A stretch of DNA of 10,523 bases, from positions 1 through 10,523 of the forward strand of contig CAYJMY010000174.1 of assembly GCA_964371125.1 (NCBI GenBank). Reading direction: 5' to 3'. Made by a program: the position numbers and the translations under genes. This document shows positions 1-6,253 of the stretch, in pieces. Within the stretch, counting starts at the first letter, position 1. The number at the start of each line of letters is the position of its first letter. This stretch comes from DUSC01 sp964371125. Its GTDB lineage: Bacteria; Pseudomonadota; Alphaproteobacteria; Rhizobiales; Rhizobiaceae. The notes below the pieces were generated by a model. That model saw only the letters and a list, made by a program, of their open reading frames with translations. It did no database searches and was not told where the DNA came from.

Positions 1-472
1 GGGCGCAGGAGCCGACGGTGGCCCAGGTGTCGACCATGGTGCCTTCCCCGACATGGGCGCCGAGATTGACGAAGGACGGCATGAGGATGACGTTCCGTCC
101 CACATAGCCCGAGCGGCGGACGATCGAACCGGGCACGGCGCGGAAGCCGGCCTTCTCGAAGTCGACGGCGCCCCAGCCCTCGAACTTCGACGGCACCTTG
201 TCCCACCACGACGACTGGCCGGGCCCGCCGGAGATCGCGTCCATCGGGTTGAGCCGGAACGACAGCAGCACGGCCTTCTTCAGCCACTGGTTGACGGTCC
301 ACTGGCCGTCCGCCTGGCGCTCGGCGACGCGCACGGCACCGCGGTCGAGCAGGTCGAGTGCCGCGTCGACCGCGTCGCGCACCTCGCCGCGGGTCGTCGT
401 CGAGATCGCGTCGCGTCCGTCGAATGCCGTCTCGATCGTCTTTTCGAGGCTCGCGAGGTCGGGTTTCGACAT
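1..472 (-). CDS. dapD: 2,3,4,5-tetrahydropyridine-2,6-dicarboxylate N-succinyltransferase (DapD), N-terminal part
   Basis: DapD transfers succinyl from succinyl-CoA to tetrahydrodipicolinate in the cytoplasmic succinylase branch of lysine and meso-diaminopimelate synthesis. The 157 visible residues start MSKPDLASLEKTIETAF and contain the family stretches NQWLKKAVLLSFRLNPM (61-77), GGSSWWDKVPSKFEGW (85-100) and RAVPGSIVRRSGYVG (111-125). From about residue 120 the left-handed beta-helix hexapeptide region begins (NVILMPSFVNLGAHVGEG, then TMVDTWATVGSCA). The family is usually about 270-285 aa, so a little over half is present; the gene is cut by the window edge, not broken. The ATG start at 472 has a GGAG about 7 bases upstream. 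The gene is divergent from the interrupted LOG-family gene. In rhizobia dapD commonly lies near dapE and a HAD pyrimidine 5'-nucleotidase; a HAD gene of that type occurs here at 3460-4170. Recognition is secure. Confidence 0.96.
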   Translation of the reverse strand, partial: MSKPDLASLEKTIETAFDGRDAISTTTRGEVRDAVDAALDLLDRGAVRVAERQADGQWTVNQWLKKAVLLSFRLNPMDAISGGPGQSSWWDKVPSKFEGWGAVDFEKAGFRAVPGSIVRRSGYVGRNVILMPSFVNLGAHVGEGTMVDTWATVGSCA

Positions 473-585
473 GGAACTGCTCCGTTACACGCGCTGTTAA
501 GGGGTGGGACCTAGGCTCTCTCCGATACGCGGTACCCGGGGCCGGCGCGGAACCTATTCGAAGGCCGGTGGAGGGTCAATCGCGG

Positions 586-606
586 CTGCGCCAGGGGACG
601 GCGCAG
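586..606. repeat. perfect 7-bp inverted repeat in the dapD/LOG divergent spacer
   Basis: CTGCGCC (586-592), a 7-base loop AGGGGAC, and GGCGCAG (600-606) form a perfect dyad about 34 bases upstream of the LOG-gene ATG. It is GC-rich and has no T-tract, so it does not look like a terminator. It could be an operator, a 5'-leader hairpin, or chance in GC-rich DNA. The rest of the 473-639 spacer shows no promoter hexamers I would defend. Confidence 0.3.
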
Positions 607-639
607 ACTGACTGATTGGGGACTGGGATCGGGAACTGG

Positions 640-1491
640 ATGAATCCGATGGAGAAGGCGGGCTGGAGCCCGCTGCCGCATTCTGACGAGGACCTCGAGC
701 GCTCCAGAAACGCGCCCGACACGCCGCAGACGCGCGCCTCGACCTACCGGCTCGCCTGGAACGACACCGACTTCATGACCCGGCGCGAATTGCGCGCCGT
801 GCGCCTGCAACTCGAGCTCCTGAAACCCGAGATGATTCTCGCCGAACGGGGCATCCGCTCGACCATCGTCATGTTCGGCGGCGCCCGCCTGCCCGAACCG
901 GGCGGTGAGGCCTGGGCGGCGAAGGACGAGCGGCAGAAGCGCAATCTCGAGGAAAACAGCAAATACTACGCTGAGGCGCGCAAGTTCGCCCGTCTGTGCT
1001 CGCAGCACTCGGCCGCCTCGTATTTCCGCGAATAGGTGGTGGTGCCGGGGGGCGGGCGGGGTGTCATGTACGCGGGCAACCGCGGCGCCGACCGCGTCGG
1101 CGCCCCGTCGATCGGGCTCAACATCGTACTTCCGCACGAACAGGCGCCTAACGCCTATGTGACGCCGGAGCTCTGCTTCAACTTCCACTACTTCGCCATC
1201 CGCAAGATGCATTTCGTCATGCGCGCCAAGGCGGTCGCGGTGTTTCCCGGCGGCTTCGGCACGATGGACGAGTTCTTCGAGACGTTGACCCTCATCCAGA
1301 CCGGGCGCATGGAGAGGGTTCCCGTCATCCTTTTCGGCGAGAAGTTCTGGCGCAGGGCGATCGACCTCGACTTCCTCGCCGAGCAGGGCACGATTTCGCC
1401 GGGCGACCAGGACATCATCGACGTCGTCGAGACCGCCGAGGAAGCCTGGGGCATCATCAGCCGCTTCTACCGCATCGAGGATCACGTCTGA
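640..1491 (+). pseudogene. LOG family (TIGR00730, 'lysine decarboxylase-like') gene with in-frame TAG
   Basis: The two halves (640-1035 and 1036-1491) lie in one frame and together give one LOG-family Rossmann protein of 283 codons. Codon 132 is TAG (1033-1035). LOG proteins are cytoplasmic; some are cytokinin-activating nucleoside-5'-monophosphate phosphoribohydrolases, and the role of this long type in rhizobia is unclear. The N-terminal half has STIVMFGGARLPEPGG (74-89) and YYAEARKFARLCSQHSA. The C-terminal half has GAPSIGLNIVLPHEQAPN, FHYFAIRKMHF and an intact PGGFGTMDE signature (203-211). Right after the TAG the usual TGGGPGxMEA loop reads PGGGRGVMYA (136-145), so the Thr, Pro and Glu positions of the remembered consensus are changed. 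The ATG at 640 (MNPMEKAGWSPLPHSDEDLE) fits relatives better than an upstream TTG at 616; the ribosome site is weak. As read, only a 131-aa fragment lacking the active-site loops would be made. A base-call or assembly error is a real alternative to decay. Confidence 0.85.
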
Positions 1492-1559
1492 GGCGCCGCG
1501 CCGTGGTGCCACAGGGTGATCGGGTAGCGCGGACGGGCCGACTGGGCTAAAAGCGCGCC

Positions 1560-1973
1560 ATGCGCATGCGTAAACACAGGCTCGGATGGCTGGCGGCCCT
1601 CAGGCGGGACCGCCTCCTGTTCGCCGTCACCGGCGCGCTGATCCTGTTTGCCTCCTATCTGCAGCCGCTCGCCGAAGCCAATGCGGCAGGTACGGCGCAC
1701 GCCTGGATCATCTGCACGGAATTCGGCGCCGTCAGGTCGGGCCCGACGGAGCCCGGCAGCGGAACCTTGCCCGGCGCGGACGACTGTCCGAAATGCGTCG
1801 CCGGCGCATGCCAGCCGATCACGCCCGTCAAGGCGATCACCGGCCCCGCCGATGCCGCCCACGTCGCAATCCCCGACGCGGACGTGGCGCCATGGTCGGC
1901 GTCGGGTGAAACCATCCGGTCGCGGCCGGCTTCCGGAACGCGCGGCATCCGCGGTCCGCCATTTCCTGCCTGA
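1560..1973 (+). CDS. DUF2946-like exported or membrane-anchored protein with CPKC motif
   Basis: This 137-aa protein has a basic N-terminus (MRMRKHRLGWLAALRRDR) and one hydrophobic segment at about residues 19-35, read as a signal peptide or N-terminal anchor. The exported part carries C52, a CPKC motif (76-79) and C84, and ends in the tail RGIRGPPFPA. The CPxC-type cysteine pair and the RGPP tail resemble DUF2946 proteins, which occur beside copper genes in alphaproteobacteria; the CPKC could bind a metal. The family match is from memory, and the biochemical role is unknown. The gene lies 54 bases upstream of a PCu(A)C copper chaperone on the same strand, which supports a copper-related operon. 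ATG 1560 is chosen; a second in-frame ATG at 1566 is equally possible and neither has a strong Shine-Dalgarno sequence. Confidence 0.75.
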   Translation: MRMRKHRLGWLAALRRDRLLFAVTGALILFASYLQPLAEANAAGTAHAWIICTEFGAVRSGPTEPGSGTLPGADDCPKCVAGACQPITPVKAITGPADAAHVAIPDADVAPWSASGETIRSRPASGTRGIRGPPFPA

Positions 1974-2027
1974 ACGACTGCGCCCTGCGGGGCGCCGAGA
2001 CGTTTCAAGCAAAGGAAAGATACAATC

Positions 2028-2549
2028 ATGCGTCGACACTACCTGCAATTCGCGGCGGCCTGCGTGCTGACCGCATTCTCGCTCATCACCGGCATCGCCA
2101 GGTCCGAGGAGATGAAGAGCCACCCCGTCACCGTCGGTGATCTGGAGATAGCTTCCGGCTGGGTCAGGGCGATGCTGCCCGGCCAGCCTGCCGGCGGCGG
2201 CTTCTTCATCGTCACCAACAAGGGCGCTTCCGCCGACCGGCTCATCGCCGGATCGTCGGAAAAGGCCGGCCGCGTCGAGATCCACACCATGGAGATCGTC
2301 AACGACGTCATGGTGATGCGCCCCGTCGAGGGCGGGCTGGAGATTCCCGCCGGCGCCACGGTGGAACTGAAGCCGGGCGGCCTGCACATCATGTTCATGG
2401 AAGTCGCCGATCCCTACCAGGAAGGCGCCACCATCCCGGTCACGCTCGAATTCGAGAAGGCCGGCAAGGTCGACCTCCAGCTTCCGGTGCTGAAGGGCCA
2501 GGGCGGCATGCAGCACGGCGCGACCCAGACCGGCACGAGCATGAACTAG
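2028..2549 (+). CDS. periplasmic copper chaperone PCu(A)C
   Basis: PCu(A)C proteins bind Cu(I) in the periplasm and deliver copper to the CuA site of cytochrome oxidase or handle excess copper. The 173-aa product has a signal peptide (MRRHYLQFAAACVLTAFSLI, cleavage probably near residue 24-26). A single PCu(A)C/DUF461 beta-domain then runs from about 31 to 155. The ligand motif is visible: H86, M97, H120 and M122, i.e. H-X10-M-X22-HxM, one residue longer in the second gap than the often quoted X21. Further family marks are ASGWVRAMLPGQPAGGGFF (42-60) and GGLHIMFM (117-124). A short tail, GGMQHGATQTGTSMN, adds His and Met residues. The ATG follows AAAGGA at 2011-2016, a strong ribosome site. 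It follows the DUF2946-like gene and ends at a clear hairpin, so the two genes probably form one transcript. Confidence 0.93.
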   Translation: MRRHYLQFAAACVLTAFSLITGIARSEEMKSHPVTVGDLEIASGWVRAMLPGQPAGGGFFIVTNKGASADRLIAGSSEKAGRVEIHTMEIVNDVMVMRPVEGGLEIPAGATVELKPGGLHIMFMEVADPYQEGATIPVTLEFEKAGKVDLQLPVLKGQGGMQHGATQTGTSMN

Positions 2550-2561
2550 CCGTCTGACATC

Positions 2562-2589
2562 GAAGCCGCCGCCGTCGCGCGGCGGCTTC
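2562..2589. terminator. bidirectional hairpin terminator between PCu(A)C and DUF817 genes
   Basis: GAAGCCGCCGC (2562-2572) and GCGGCGGCTTC (2579-2589) form a perfect 11-bp stem with a 6-base loop. It begins 13 bases after the PCu(A)C stop and lies between convergent genes, so it can end transcripts from both sides. Only a short pyrimidine-rich run follows on the plus strand, and no T-tract on the minus strand. The outer end of the stem overlaps the DUF817 stop codon (2588-2590). Confidence 0.72.
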
Positions 2590-3463
2590 ACTTCTTCGCC
2601 GGTCCGTCAGGCTCCTCGCCGACATCCCGGGGACGATGGACCAGCGTCACCAGAACGAACGAGATGATCATCAAGAGATACCAGGCGCCGAGCGTCGTGA
2701 TGGAGACCGGCGTCCAGCCGTTGGCCTGCCCGGGATAGATCCAGGCGCGCGACCATGTGCCGATGTTCTCGGCGAGCCAGATGAACAGGGCGACGAGCAG
2801 GAAGCCGAGCAGGAGCGGCATCCGGTGGCGAAAGCGGAAGACCCGGTAGTGGACGACCGTGCGCAGGAAAAGCACCGCCGTCGCCGCGAACAGGACGATG
2901 CGGATGTCGGTCACGAAATGGTGGCTGAAGAAGTTCACGTAGATGGCGGTTGAGAGAAGCCCGGTCGTCCACAGCGCCGGGTAGCCCGTATAGCGCACGT
3001 CGAAGATGCGCGTGACGCGCGCGATGTAGGAACCGACCGCGGCGTACATGAAACCGGAGAACAGCGGCACGCCGCCGATGCGGAAGAAGCTCTCCTCCGG
3101 ATAGATCCACGATCCGGCGCCGGTCTTGAAGATCTCCATCGCCGTCCCGACGAGGTGGAAGATCAGGATCACCTTGGCTTCGCCCGGCGTCTCCAGGCGC
3201 CCGGCCAGGAGCCCGACCTGCAGCGCCAGGGCGGCCAGGAACAGGAGATCGTAGCGGGCAAGGGCCGCGCCATGAGGCCACAGGTACTTCGTGGCGATGA
3301 TGAGGGCGAGCAGCGCGCCGCCGAACAGGCACGCCCAGGCCTGCTTCAGGCCGAAGACGGCGAATTCCACCAGCGCGCCGGAAACGCCGTGCGCCGGCAG
3401 CCGGTCGAGAACGGCATGCGCGGCGGCGTCGATCCTCGCTTCGACCGAGGTGAATCTTTTCAA
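2588..3463 (-). CDS. DUF817 family integral membrane protein
   Basis: This 291-aa polytopic protein has roughly seven to eight hydrophobic segments: about 30-58, 71-88, 97-112, 133-150, 164-180, 187-203, 216-232 and 256-275. Conserved-looking loops include EIFKTGAGSWIYPEE (110-124), SGFMYAAVGSYIAR (136-149) and ENIGTWSRAWIYPGQ (232-246), which match my memory of DUF817. No enzymatic or transport function is established. The frame is open further upstream into the HAD gene, but the likely start is the TTG at 3463-3461. It overlaps the HAD stop as TTGA, with a GGGGA upstream, and gives a typical family length beginning (M)KRFTSVEARIDAAAH. No in-frame ATG lies near this point. The TTGA overlap implies translational coupling to the nucleotidase. 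The 3' end overlaps the terminator shared with the copper locus. Confidence 0.87.
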   Translation of the reverse strand: MKRFTSVEARIDAAAHAVLDRLPAHGVSGALVEFAVFGLKQAWACLFGGALLALIIATKYLWPHGAALARYDLLFLAALALQVGLLAGRLETPGEAKVILIFHLVGTAMEIFKTGAGSWIYPEESFFRIGGVPLFSGFMYAAVGSYIARVTRIFDVRYTGYPALWTTGLLSTAIYVNFFSHHFVTDIRIVLFAATAVLFLRTVVHYRVFRFRHRMPLLLGFLLVALFIWLAENIGTWSRAWIYPGQANGWTPVSITTLGAWYLLMIISFVLVTLVHRPRDVGEEPDGPAKK

Positions 3464-4170
3464 GCGGTGGCGGTCCCCAGGACGGTACGCAGGAACTCCG
3501 TCAGGTCGTCGGTGACGAAGTCGACCTCGTCGTCGAACGACGGGTCGCGCTCCCATATCTCCGAGAATGTTGGCTCGAAATTGTTCGGCACGACGAGGAC
3601 CGTGGTCATGCCGAGCGCCTTGGGCACGGAGAGATTGCGCGCCAGGTCCTCGAACATGACGGCATTGGTGCCGACGACGCCGTGCAGTTCGACGAAGCGG
3701 TCATAGGTCTTGCGCGCCGGTTTCGGCGTCAGTCCCGCGGCGACGATGTCGAAGATGTCGTCGAAGTGGTCGAGGATGCCCAGTTGCCGCGCGGTGCGCT
3801 CGGCGTGCCCGCGGTCGCCGTTGGTGAAGATGAACTTGCGGCCGGGCAAGGCGCGGATCGCCTCGCCGAGCAGCGGCGCCGGGGATACCCAGGAATAGTC
3901 GATGTCGTGGACCTTCTCGAGAAAGTCGTCCGGATCGATGCCGTGCAGCGTCATCAGCCCGTTCAGTGTCGTCCCGTACTCCTTGTAGAGCTCCTTCTGC
4001 AGCGCGCGGGCTTCTTCGCGCGGCAGGCGCAGCAGCTCGGAGACATAGGCGGTCATCTTCACGTCGATCTGCGCGAACAGGTTCGTGTGATGCGGATAGA
4101 GCGTGTTGTCGAGGTCGAAGACCCAGTCGGTGACGTGGGCGAAGCGGGCGGCATCGGGGCGGTTCGTCAT
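3460..4170 (-). CDS. HAD superfamily hydrolase, probable pyrimidine 5'-nucleotidase
   Basis: The 236-aa cytoplasmic protein has all four HAD motifs. Motif I is VFDLDNTLYP, with nucleophile D19 and acid/base D21. Motif II is FIFTNG (T116), motif III a lysine in GLTPKPARKTYD (K150 or K154), and motif IV MFEDLARN with E174 and D175. The DLDNTLYP start and EDLARN end are those of the pyrimidine 5'-nucleotidase group (TIGR01993, SSM1/PHM8-like), expected to dephosphorylate UMP/CMP or similar. Substrate assignment is by family only. The ATG at 4170 opens a spacer of 149 bases to the divergent diguanylate cyclase gene. The stop overlaps the TTG start of the DUF817 gene by TTGA. In many rhizobia this gene lies close to dapD; here the LOG, copper and DUF817 genes lie between. 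Confidence 0.92.
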   Translation of the reverse strand: MTNRPDAARFAHVTDWVFDLDNTLYPHHTNLFAQIDVKMTAYVSELLRLPREEARALQKELYKEYGTTLNGLMTLHGIDPDDFLEKVHDIDYSWVSPAPLLGEAIRALPGRKFIFTNGDRGHAERTARQLGILDHFDDIFDIVAAGLTPKPARKTYDRFVELHGVVGTNAVMFEDLARNLSVPKALGMTTVLVVPNNFEPTFSEIWERDPSFDDEVDFVTDDLTEFLRTVLGTATA

Positions 4171-4224
4171 GGCGCCGTTATCGCACGAATCGCGTCCCGC
4201 GACAGGACAGGGGCGCGACCTTTT

Positions 4225-4242
4225 CGGGGCGAAAACGCCCGA
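4225..4242. repeat. short hairpin in the HAD/diguanylate cyclase divergent spacer
   Basis: GGGCG (4227-4231), loop AAAA, CGCCC (4236-4240) form a compact hairpin, extendable outward to TCG/CGA-type pairing with one bulged G. It lies about 55 bases upstream of the HAD start and about 80 bases upstream of the cyclase start. It may be an operator or leader hairpin; no promoter could be fixed in this 149-base spacer. Confidence 0.3.
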
Positions 4243-4319
4243 CGCGTAAAATTGTAAGGGACTGCGAAACCAGCCCTTCAGCGCCCCGTGGCATGGTCCG
4301 GCGCGTCGGGGAGCAGTGC

Positions 4320-5078
4320 ATGAAAAGCGTAATCTTCAGGTCGGGTCTGATAGCTGCCGGTTCCGCCCTCGCATCCCTTGTGATCGCGACGGTCGTGATG
4401 ACCATGGTCGGCGGAGCGGTCGACGGATACGCGCTGATCATGTGCGTGGCGTGCCCGCTCCTCGTGGCATGGCCGGCCAGCGGCTGGACTCTCTACCAGG
4501 GCCGTCGCCTGCGCGCTGCGCATCGTGAACTGACCCGCGCCCACGCCGAACTCGCCGCCGCCCATCGCCGCCTCGCCGAGAAGGCGAAGCTCGACGAAAT
4601 GACCGGCATGCTGAACCGCGAGGCGTTCTTCGCCGCCATCGAAGGCACGAGGCGCAGGGCGGACCGCGGCGCGCTGCTCATCATCGACGCCGACCATTTC
4701 AAGAAGATCAACGACAGCTTCGGCCATCTCACCGGTGACGACGCGCTTCTCGAGATTTCCGCAGCGATCGCGCGCGGCGTGCGCAGCGGCGATGTTCTCG
4801 GCCGCATCGGCGGCGAGGAGTTCGCGGCCTTTCTCAACGGCGCTACGCCCGACGAGGCCCGTCGTGTCGCCGAACGCATCCGTCACGAGGTGGAGATGAT
4901 CCGCTTCAGGCCCGATCGCGAAGCGACCGTCCCGCTCACCGTCTCGATCGGCGGCACGCCGTGCCCGCAAGGGGCGACGGTTCCCGAACTGATGCGCGCC
5001 GCCGACCGGAAGCTCTACGAGGCCAAGCGCACCGGCCGCAACAGGGCGGTCTTCGCGCCGGTCCAGGCCGCAGCCTGA
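4320..5078 (+). CDS. membrane-anchored diguanylate cyclase (GGDEF)
   Basis: The enzyme makes cyclic di-GMP from two GTP. The 252-aa protein has two N-terminal membrane segments (about 9-32 and 37-56) with almost no periplasmic loop. A charged helical linker (about 60-92, RRLRAAHRELTRAHAELAAAHRRL), probably a signalling coiled coil, leads to a GGDEF domain (about 92-247). The active-site signature is GGEEF (164-168), the metal/GTP region is IIDADHFKKINDSFGH (121-136), and a product-inhibition I-site R155-S-G-D158 stands five residues before GGEEF. The enzyme therefore looks active and feedback-regulated. The ATG at 4320 is preferred over 4293 because GGGGAG lies about 7 bases upstream of it and the protein then starts just before the first membrane helix. 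No partner phosphodiesterase is in the window; the input signal is unknown. Confidence 0.93.
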   Translation: MKSVIFRSGLIAAGSALASLVIATVVMTMVGGAVDGYALIMCVACPLLVAWPASGWTLYQGRRLRAAHRELTRAHAELAAAHRRLAEKAKLDEMTGMLNREAFFAAIEGTRRRADRGALLIIDADHFKKINDSFGHLTGDDALLEISAAIARGVRSGDVLGRIGGEEFAAFLNGATPDEARRVAERIRHEVEMIRFRPDREATVPLTVSIGGTPCPQGATVPELMRAADRKLYEAKRTGRNRAVFAPVQAAA

Positions 5079-5096
5079 CCTGTCGGCCATGCGCCT

Positions 5097-5127
5097 ATCG
5101 GCGCCGCGGCGTCGCTCTGGCGCCGAT
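5097..5127 (+). terminator. possible hairpin terminator after the diguanylate cyclase gene
   Basis: ATCGGCGCC (5097-5105) and GGCGCCGAT (5119-5127) form a perfect 9-bp stem around a 13-base GC-rich loop, 18 bases after the cyclase stop. There is no T-tract, so intrinsic termination is uncertain; it could instead be a leader structure for the following transporter. Confidence 0.4.
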
Positions 5128-5227
5128 CCCGTTGCGGCCGGTCGTGGCGCAACGGTGATCGTTTCCATCTGACCACGAAACGGTCTAAGGCTGCCGGCGG
5201 CAACAACCTCGACCCTGCTCCCGGCCC

Positions 5228-6133
5228 ATGGAACTCTGGATCCCCGTCACGCTCGCCGCGGCGTTCCTGCAGAACGTCCGTTCGGCAATGCAGAAGCACC
5301 TGAAGAACGTGATGGGCACGACGGGCGCGACCTTCGTGCGCTTCGGATTCGGCGTGCCCTTCGCGCTGTCATTCGTCGCCGTCCTCAATCTCGCCGCAGG
5401 CTATCCCTTTCCGGAACTCAACCTCCAATTCGCCCTGTGGTGCGTCGTCGGCGGTGTTTCGCAGATCACGGCGACCTTCCTGCTGATCCACCTCTTCTCC
5501 TACCGCAACTTCGCGGTCGGCACGGCCTATTCGCGCACCGAACCGGCGCAGGCGGCGTTGTTCGGCCTCCTGTTCCTTGGCGAGTCCGTCTCGGCAGGCG
5601 TCGTCGCCGCGATCGCGATCTCGGTGTTCGGCGTCATGCTCATCTCGGTCGCGCATGTGGCGTTCACCTGGAAAACGCTCTTCACCTCGGTGTTCGGCAG
5701 GAACGCCCTGATCGGCCTGGCGTCGGGAACGGCTTTCGGCGTCTCGGCGGTCGCCTACCGCGCCGCCTCGCTGTCGCTCGGTGGGCCGAATGCGCTGATG
5801 CAGGCTGCAGTGACGCTGGCCGTCGTCATCCTGTTCCAGACCGTGCTGATGTCGGCATGGATGGCCTGGCGCGACAGGACCGAGATCGGCAGGATCGTCC
5901 GCGCCTGGAAGCCGTCCCTCGTCGTCGGCCTGGTCGGGGCCAGCGCGTCGTTCGGCTGGTTCTTCGCCATGACGCTGCAGCAGGCTGCGGTCGTGAAGTC
6001 GCTCGCTCAGATCGAGATGCTGTTCACCTTCGCATCCACGGTCTTCCTGTTCAAGGAGCGCATCAATCGGCTCGAGATAGCCGGCTGCGTCCTGATCGTT
6101 TGCGGAATCTTAACCCTTCTTGCGTTCGGCTGA
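5228..6133 (+). CDS. EamA/DMT family transporter
   Basis: This is a 301-aa inner-membrane protein with about ten hydrophobic segments in two EamA halves, the usual drug/metabolite transporter size and layout. Family marks include VGTAYSRTEPAQAALFGLLFLGE (about 98-120) at the end of the first half and the matching ALQQAAVVKSLAQIE-type segment followed by FLFKERINRLEIAGCVLIVCGIL at the end of the second. Such proteins export or import amino acids and other small metabolites; the substrate cannot be read from sequence. The start ATG at 5228 gives the normal N-terminal helix (MELWIPVTLAAAFLQN) but lacks a good Shine-Dalgarno sequence. The gene sits in the same direction as the GMC pair downstream, which has its own candidate promoter, so cotranscription is uncertain. 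Confidence 0.88.
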   Translation: MELWIPVTLAAAFLQNVRSAMQKHLKNVMGTTGATFVRFGFGVPFALSFVAVLNLAAGYPFPELNLQFALWCVVGGVSQITATFLLIHLFSYRNFAVGTAYSRTEPAQAALFGLLFLGESVSAGVVAAIAISVFGVMLISVAHVAFTWKTLFTSVFGRNALIGLASGTAFGVSAVAYRAASLSLGGPNALMQAAVTLAVVILFQTVLMSAWMAWRDRTEIGRIVRAWKPSLVVGLVGASASFGWFFAMTLQQAAVVKSLAQIEMLFTFASTVFLFKERINRLEIAGCVLIVCGILTLLAFG

Positions 6134-6145
6134 CCTTCGGAAGGG

Positions 6146-6157
6146 CTGGTTCACCAG
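6146..6157. promoter_or_regulatory. 12-bp dyad CTGGT-TC-ACCAG upstream of the sigma-54-like element
   Basis: CTGGT (6146-6150) and ACCAG (6153-6157) form a short dyad ending 4 bases before the candidate -24 box. It could be a protein-binding site. It is short, and is reported only because of its position directly next to the promoter candidate. Confidence 0.22.
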
Positions 6158-6161
6158 GGTC

Positions 6162-6177
6162 TGGCACGGTTCTGGCG
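6162..6177 (+). promoter_or_regulatory. candidate sigma-54 (RpoN) -24/-12 promoter for the Tat/GMC operon
   Basis: TGGCACG (6162-6168), four bases, then TGGC (6173-6176) fits the RpoN pattern TGGCACG-N4-TTGC. The -24 box is perfect, preceded by the favoured pyrimidine, and the key GG and GC dinucleotides are at the correct spacing. The deviations are T to G at the second base of the -12 box and G at the following W position. Transcription would start near 6188, leaving a leader of about 65 bases before the ATG at 6254. No enhancer-binding protein gene is in the window. This is a motif match only. Confidence 0.42.
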
Positions 6178-6253
6178 TGATTGCTCCCGATCGCTCGCGA
6201 AGCTCCAATTCGGGACCCGGCGAGCCAAAGTGAACACAGGAACGGAGCCGATC

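Noticed and set aside
616..639. TTG start at 616 for the LOG gene
   Set aside because: There is no ribosome site, and the MNPMEKAGWSPLPHSDEDLE start at 640 matches how I recall relatives beginning.
1033..1035. TAG in the LOG gene as programmed readthrough or pyrrolysine
   Set aside because: No stop-codon context or downstream structure supporting readthrough was seen, the position is Phe/Tyr in the recalled consensus, and neighbouring codons are also abnormal, pointing to mutation or error.
511..1512. 333-codon open frame on the minus strand, antisense to the LOG gene
   Set aside because: It is composition-driven: high GC leaves few stops in the mirrored frame. The product has no recognisable motif and the plus strand carries a clear protein family.
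3464..3556. DUF817 start further upstream, inside the HAD gene
   Set aside because: The extra 31 residues are Arg-rich shadow sequence; the TTG at 3463 gives normal family length and a coupled TTGA overlap.
5160..5182. CGTTTC-N11-GAAACG inverted repeat upstream of the DMT gene
   Set aside because: Six-base arms with a long spacer and no promoter context; expected by chance at this length scale.
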